NCBI GenBank assembly: GCA_964036665.1
Contig: OZ038526.1
Location: forward strand, 22,258,001-22,322,000
Source: Gordius sp. MW1
Taxonomy: Eukaryota; Nematomorpha; Gordioida; Gordea; Gordiidae
Direction: 5' to 3'
Length of the DNA stretch: 64,000 bases
The position numbers and the translations under genes were made by a program. A model generated the notes under the pieces. That model saw nothing but the letters and a program-made list of their open reading frames with translations, ran no database searches and was not told where the DNA came from. Of this stretch, positions 58,852 through 64,000 are shown piece by piece; within the stretch, counting starts at the first letter, position 1, and each line of letters starts with the position of its first letter.

Positions 58852-58973
58852 TGATCAAAACTCGTAATTTTTGTTGGTATACTGATTACATGACGGCCAT
58901 AGATAAAGAAAAACTAAATATTAAGAGTCAGATATACATACTATTAAAATAATTTAAATTCTAATAAAGTGTC

Positions 58974-59500
58974 TGTAGTATACTACTACTTCCTTTCCCA
59001 GGCCATGCCTTCCCTTAATTATTAAAATAAGCCGATTGTGTTATGCCCTTTGTCTGCCGGCGAGCAGATGGCATGATTCTCACTATACAACCACACTTTA
59101 CTCCAAGACATCTTATTGATTAACGTCAACAACTCTATTACTTCTTCCCTTCCCAGCCCATGCTTTCCCTTAATTATCAAAGGAAGCCGATTACGTTCCC
59201 TTACTCTAAGACATCCTAATGACTTGACTGGATGAAATGATGGGCGCCAACAAGTTACCGGAAAACAATGCAGAAAATTCTAAATAAACACTAAGTTCAT
59301 ACACCCCCCCCCCTTTTTCTCTCTCCCCTTCCGTTTACTTAGCCAGAAGTACATGAGGGCGGACAACGCCTGAAGAAAAGAATAATAGATTTTGACACAA
59401 CTTGATTTTCTAACTCTCCCCTTTTTAAAAACCCCTACACTTTTAATTCTCGTTATAAAATAGGCTCGCTTCGCTAACGTCTAATTCGCACTTTATATTC
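58974..59500 (+). repeat. Left terminal repeat of the third Gypsy fossil
   Basis: It is a direct repeat of 63271-63765 and continues at least to the stretch CTAATTCGCACTTTATA, which reappears inverted after 63766. The exact right boundary is uncertain. Confidence 0.75.
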
Positions 59501-59649
59501 GCTCGCTTAATAAATAAATTACCATCGGTTTATCTATCATATTTTAATTCCATTCTATTTAATAATTTTTGGTTTATTTAATTAACAAGGCTGAAAAGGG
59601 TTTTAGAAATAATAAGTAACAGGGGGTTAAGGTTATGTAGGAATAAAAG

Positions 59650-61375
59650 TGTAATTGAGGTAGAGGAAGTGGTTTACTTGGGGCATGTTTTAAAGAGGGG
59701 AACGGTGAGACCGGTACGGGAAAAAGGAGACGGAATTAGAAAATTGGAAAAACCCCAAAATAAAAAAGAGTTGCAATCGCTCATGGGCGCGATAAATTAC
59801 TATGGCAAATTTATTGTTAACTATGCCACATGGACGGCGGCCTTATACGATGTTCTAAAGGTGAACCAACCATTTTATTGGGATGAAAGGTGTCGACAAT
59901 GTTTCAACGCATTAAAGGAAAGTCTTATGAAACAAACTGTTTTGGTATGTTTTGATGAAAGTAAGGAAAGGTATTTAGCGGTTGACGCGTCGGCGGTGAC
60001 CCCCCATTATATACTGCTCTAGGAAATTAAGGGAATATGAAAAACGGTATTCAGTAGTAGAAAGAGAAGGGTTGGCCATCGTTTACGGCATTAAACGATG
60101 TAGAGAGTATATAGTGGGTAGGCATATTAAGATATATACGGATCATAAACCGTTAAGGGATTTATTTGTTAAGGACCGCGGGGATCTAATATTGTCAGGA
60201 AGGTTGCAGAGGTGGTTAATGTTAGTAGGAAGTTTAGATGTGGAGATTATATATCGACCGAAGAAAATGTTTTGGCTGACGTGCTGTCTAGGTTAAGTGG
60301 AGTTCAAGACGAGGGTTGGGAGATAGAAGGTAATAGGAGCGAAGTGGATAAAGCAGTTAGTATAGGGGTAGTGCGGACGGCAGGAAGTGGACCGATAACG
60401 TTGGAAAGGGTAAGGGTTTGTACCAAGGGCGATGAACAATTACAAAGGGTTCTGAGGGCATTGAGGAACAAGGGGGAATGGGACAAAAAGGATAGGGCAT
60501 ATAGGGTGGTTAGGAAGGAACTAACCGAATCCGACGGGTGTTTAATGCGCGGACTTAGGATGGTAATACCCGAGGAATTAAGGACTGACGTGATGGGCAC
60601 GTTGCACTGCGGGCATCAGGGCATTGCAAGGATGAAACAGTGGGCTCGGAAATATGTATGGTGGCCGGGAATGAATTCTCAGGTAGAAGACGTTACTAAG
60701 GCGTGTAATACATGTAGTGAAATAGGTAGAATGCCCTCGACTGATAAGAAGGTAAGTGGCGAGAAGCAAAAAAGCCTGGGGAACGCGTGCATGTGGATTT
60801 TTTTGAATGGAAATCGAAATATTATTTTATTTTAGTGGATGCGTATTCAAAGTGGATAGAATATGAAAAAGTGACGAGAATGTCGAGAAATGTGGTAGTA
60901 AGGTTATTAAAGGAATAACGTTATGGTGTCCGACGGGGGACCAGCGTTTAAGAGTTAACCAGTAAAAGACTTTTCTAAAGTGGAAGGAATTACCCATGAG
61001 ATGATTGCGCCGTACCATCAGAGTAGTAATGGTCAGGCGGAAAGGATGGTGGGATTGGTGAAGAGCTAACTGAATAAAGAATTCAGCGGAGAAGGTGAGA
61101 GTTGGAAAATGAGGTTAATGTACCTGAACGCGAGGAAAGGTAAAGGTTTATCCCCTGCAGAAAAGTTGCTAGGTACCCGAAGAAAAACTTGGTTGGATTT
61201 TATGAAAAGGTGTGATGAAGAAAAGGTTATACACGATTGTAAATTTAAGAGAATGTTTGGGAAAGGTGTGAAATGGACTAAGGGAACTGTAGTACACACG
61301 GTAGGAGGATTTAAATGTAAAGTTAAAGAATTAGAAGGAAAGGAATGTTGGAGACACGTGGATCAGCTAAAGGTG
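59650..61375 (+). other. Gypsy pol remnant: RT end, RNase H, integrase
   Basis: Part of the third Gypsy fossil. Recognisable wording includes VYLGHVLKRGTVRP and LMGAINYYGKF (end of reverse transcriptase), IYTDHKPLRDLF (RNase H), HCGHQGIARMKQWARKYVWW (integrase zinc region) and a C-terminal module near 61.25-61.37 kb. It is a different lineage from the 10.6-16.0 kb element. Confidence 0.85.
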
Positions 61376-61386
61376 AGAAAAGAGAT

Positions 61387-61578
61387 CATGGGCGTACGCA
61401 GGGGGGGGGGGCAGAAGGGGGGGCGGCTGCCCCCCCCCCCCCTAATTTATGAGAAAAAAAAAATTTTCAATGCAAAAACATTGAAAAATTAAAAAAAAAT
61501 TATGTTTTGCCCCCCTCTAAATGAACTTTTGAACGTTTTGCCCCCCCCCCCCTAATTCAAAACCTGCGTACGCCCATG
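61387..61578. mobile_element. MITE, CATGGGCGTAGCC family, nested in Gypsy
   Basis: The ends CATGGGCGTACGCAGG and CCTGCGTACGCCCATG are perfect inverted repeats. The perfect 8-bp duplication AAAGAGAT lies at 61379-61386 and 61579-61586. Long G and C runs are inside. It is inserted just after the integrase region of the Gypsy fossil and is therefore younger than it. Confidence 0.92.
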
Positions 61579-61589
61579 AAAGAGATGGA

Positions 61590-62090
61590 AGGTGTGAAAG
61601 GGTTATGAATTAATCCATATATTTTATATTTATATCTTTTGTCTATTAACTATTTTAAGATCCCCTTTAAATGTTTTAATTGGATGAACAACAGAACGTT
61701 GAAGTCTGAAAATATGACAAAGGAGCGAACGTTGGACTGGGTTAAATTACTTCATATCCTCCTATCCTACCAATCTACGACATATTTTCTTATCCTACCC
61801 TTACTTTAATGTTTATTTGTAAACTATTTGCTATACCTTTTCTTCTATGTTTATTTGTAAACTGTCTTTAAAATTAATTTATATTCATTCAAAAAAAAAA
61901 AATAATAATCGGTTAGCCTAGTAAAAGGGGCGAGCGATATAATAGCCGTCAATTATAAAAGTCTTGTACCCACTCACCTCAAAATGATGTGTTTCCCCCT
62001 CCCTGTCAAAACGCGATTACATTTTGTCAAACCATATGCGATAGCCGTCAATTATCTAATATGAAAGTCTAGTACCCACTTATCTCCATT
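61590..62090. other. Gypsy tail region, nothing recognised
   Basis: AT-rich sequence between the nested MITE and the tandem array. No domain or repeat end is visible. Confidence 0.45.
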
Positions 62091-63000
62091 TCATGTGTCC
62101 CCTATCCCCTACCCGAATGATTTCATATGGAAGTCTGTTACCCACCTCCAAGTCATGTGATTCCCCCCCCCATCCTCCAAACCACGATCATATTTTATCA
62201 AACCATGTAATTCCCCCCCCCCCCTCCTCTAAACCGCGATTGTATGTTGTCCCTGGACGGCCTAAATATATGAAGAGTCGAAGCCCTGTGGTCTGCCCGC
62301 TACAGCCGAATGATCCCATAAGGAAATCTGTTACCCACCTCCAAGCCATGTGATCCCCCCCCCCATCCTCCAAACCACGATCATATTTTATCAAGCCATG
62401 TAATCCCCCCCCCTCCTCTAAACCGCGATTGTATGTTGTCCCTGGACGGCCTAAATATATGAAGAGTCGAAGCCCTGTGGTCTGCCCGCTACAGCCGAAT
62501 GATCCCATATGGAAGTCTGTTACCCACCTCCAAGCCATGTGATTCCCCCCCCCCATCCTCCAAACCACGATCATATTTTATCAAACCATGTTATCCCCCC
62601 CCTCCTCTAAACCGCGATCGTATGTTGTCCCTGGACGGCCTAAAGATATGAAGAGTCGAAGCCCTGTGGTCTGCCCGCTACAGCCGAATGATCCGAAGCC
62701 CTGTGGTCTGCCCGCTACAGCCGAATGATCTCATATGGAAGTCTGTTACCCACCTCCAAGCATGTGATTCCCACCCCATCCTCCAAACCACGATCATAAT
62801 TTATCAAACTATGTAATTCCCCCCCCCCTCTAAACCGCAATTTTATGTTGACCCTGGACGGCCTAAATATATGAAGAGTCGAAGCCCTGTGGTCTGCCCG
62901 CTACAGCCGAATGATCCCATATGGGAGTCTGTTACCCACCTCCAAGCCATGTGATTCCCCCCCCCCCATCCTCCAAACCATGATCATATTTTGCCACCTG
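62090..63000. repeat. ~187-bp tandem array inside the Gypsy fossil
   Basis: About five copies of a unit of roughly 187 bp each contain TTACCCACCTCCAAG, a C-run, CCAAACCACGATCATATTTT, GTCCCTGGACGGCCTAAA and GTGGTCTGCCCGCTACAGCC. Starts fall near 62146, 62334, 62523, 62748 and 62934. One unit has an extra local duplication of about 36 bp near 62690-62730. Open frames here on both strands come from the repeat. Confidence 0.88.
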
Positions 63001-63270
63001 TCCGCCCCAAATATATGAAGTATTGAGACCATGTGATTCCCTCTCTTCTCTCTCTCTCTCCTCCAAATTACTAGACAAATTGCAACCTGTTCGTCCCAAA
63101 TATATGAAGGGTTAAAGCTTACTCATATCAAAACCATGTGATTCCCCCCTCTCTTCCTACGTTCAAAAAACATTGAGCGTCCGTATGGGCGCAATCGCCA
63201 TGTCGGCCAGGGAGAATTCCACCTATTATCTAGACCCCCTCCCCGTCGTGGTTATGATAAAAATGGGTCA

Positions 63271-63765
63271 TGTAGTATACTACTACTTCCTTTCCCAGGC
63301 CATGCCTTCCCTTAATTATTAAAATAAGCCGATTGCGTTATGCCCTTTGTCTGCCGGCGAGCAGATGGCATGATTCTCACTATACAACCATACCTTACTC
63401 TAAGACATCTCAATGATTAACGTTAACAACTTCCATGATTCCCACTATACAACCATACCTTACTCTGAGACATCTTATTGATTAACGTCAACTGTATTAC
63501 TACTTCCCTTCCCAGCCCATGCTCTCCCTTAATTATCAAAGAAAGCCGATTACGTTCCCTTACTCTAGGACATCCTAATGACTTGACTGGATGATGGGCG
63601 CCGGCATCCCGTATTCTAAGACATTATAATGATGGGCGCCAACAAGTTACTACTCCGGAAAACAGATGCAAAATTCTAAATACACACTAAGTTCACACAC
63701 CCCCCCCCTTCTCTCTCCCCTTCCCTTTACCCAGCCAGAAGTACATGAGGGTGGACAACGCCTGA
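63271..63765 (+). repeat. Right terminal repeat of the third Gypsy fossil
   Basis: This is the partner of 58974-59500. It has an internal duplication of the CACTATACAACCATACCTTA segment (about 63377 and 63437). It ends abruptly at GACAACGCCTGA, where the sequence turns into an inverted copy. Confidence 0.78.
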
Positions 63766-64000
63766 TATAAAGTGCGAATTAGACGTTAGCGAAGCGAGCG
63801 TATATTATAACGAGAATTAGAAGTGTAGGGGTTTTTAAAAAGGGTAGAGTTAGAAAATCAAGTTGTGTCAAAATCTATTATTCTTTTCTTCAGGCGTTGT
63901 CCACCCTCATGTACTTCTGGCTGGGTAAAGGGAAGGGGAGAGAGAAAAGGGGAACTTAGTGTGTATTTAGAATTTTTTGCATCTGTTTTCCGGAGTTGCA
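63766..64000 (-). repeat. Inverted terminal-repeat copy at window end
   Basis: From TATAAAGTGCGAATTAGACG onward the sequence is the reverse complement of the left terminal repeat (59500 down to about 59260), including CAGGCGTTGTCCACCCTCAT. It faces 63271-63765 head to head and runs off the window end. Confidence 0.85.

Larger units (their letters stand above)
58974..63765 (+). mobile_element. Third Ty3/Gypsy fossil with long terminal repeats
   Basis: Direct repeats beginning TGTAGTATACTACTACTTCC at 58974 and 63271 enclose a plus-strand Gypsy pol remnant: the end of reverse transcriptase (about 59.65-59.85 kb), RNase H (about 59.85-60.3 kb) and integrase (about 60.55-61.37 kb). The start of pol and all of gag are absent. 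It is heavily broken, with perhaps ten breaks. By eye the terminal repeats are about 5% diverged plus small local duplications. A MITE (61387) and a tandem array (62146-62990) lie between pol and the right repeat. Confidence 0.82.

Noticed and set aside
62093-62574. Opposed open frames of 86 and 128 codons
   Set aside because: They are translations of the ~187-bp tandem array.

Overview
This is AT-rich, intron- and transposon-dense nuclear DNA from an animal, most likely an invertebrate; an arthropod would fit but the sequence does not settle it. It holds one clearly recognisable host gene and otherwise almost only mobile elements. Operons, Shine-Dalgarno sites, CRISPR arrays and rRNA genes are absent.

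The host gene is GLG1 (Golgi apparatus protein 1 / ESL-1 / CFR-1), plus strand, 36021-53420. By reading splice sites and following phase through every junction I can lay out 21 exons giving about 1,220 residues: a signal peptide, a long series of cysteine-rich GLG1 repeats, one transmembrane helix and a short basic tail. It appears complete and intact. Its larger introns hold MITEs, a hAT remnant and foldback elements.

Left part, 2957-20535: a nested transposon landscape. Two copies of one hAT-like element (E1, 2965-16223; E2, 18767-20527) flank a spacer, and only the outermost ends share a perfect 8-bp target duplication (CTTTTAGC). That suggests the whole 17.6 kb may have moved once as a composite. 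E1 is interrupted by three Helentron-like repeat-bearing elements and by a young Ty3/Gypsy element (10632-16030) with identical 165-bp LTRs. The spacer carries a palindromic hAT-type element (16286-18128, perfect 8-bp duplication) and an RTE-type LINE remnant. E2 carries a small hAT (19391-20158, perfect 8-bp duplication).

Middle part, 23.9-33.2 kb: a three-level nest. An old Gypsy fossil was split by a second Gypsy element (25951-32472), which in turn was split by a 3.9-kb foldback hAT-like element (27750-31628). The inverted arms of the foldback carry arrays of G/C homopolymer-rich units. A LINE 3' fragment with a nuclease-like domain follows at 33.64-34.69 kb.

Right part: after GLG1 come a cluster of NRF1-like and CRE-like sites (54859-54920), a piggyBac-like TTAA element (55130-56568), a hairpin MITE, and a third Gypsy fossil (58974-63765) with long terminal repeats and an internal ~187-bp tandem array. 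A head-to-head inverted terminal-repeat copy runs off the window end.

The main signal is how these elements interact: shared TIR families of very different size, repeated 8-bp target duplications, foldback arms loaded with tandem arrays, and the possible composite hAT unit.
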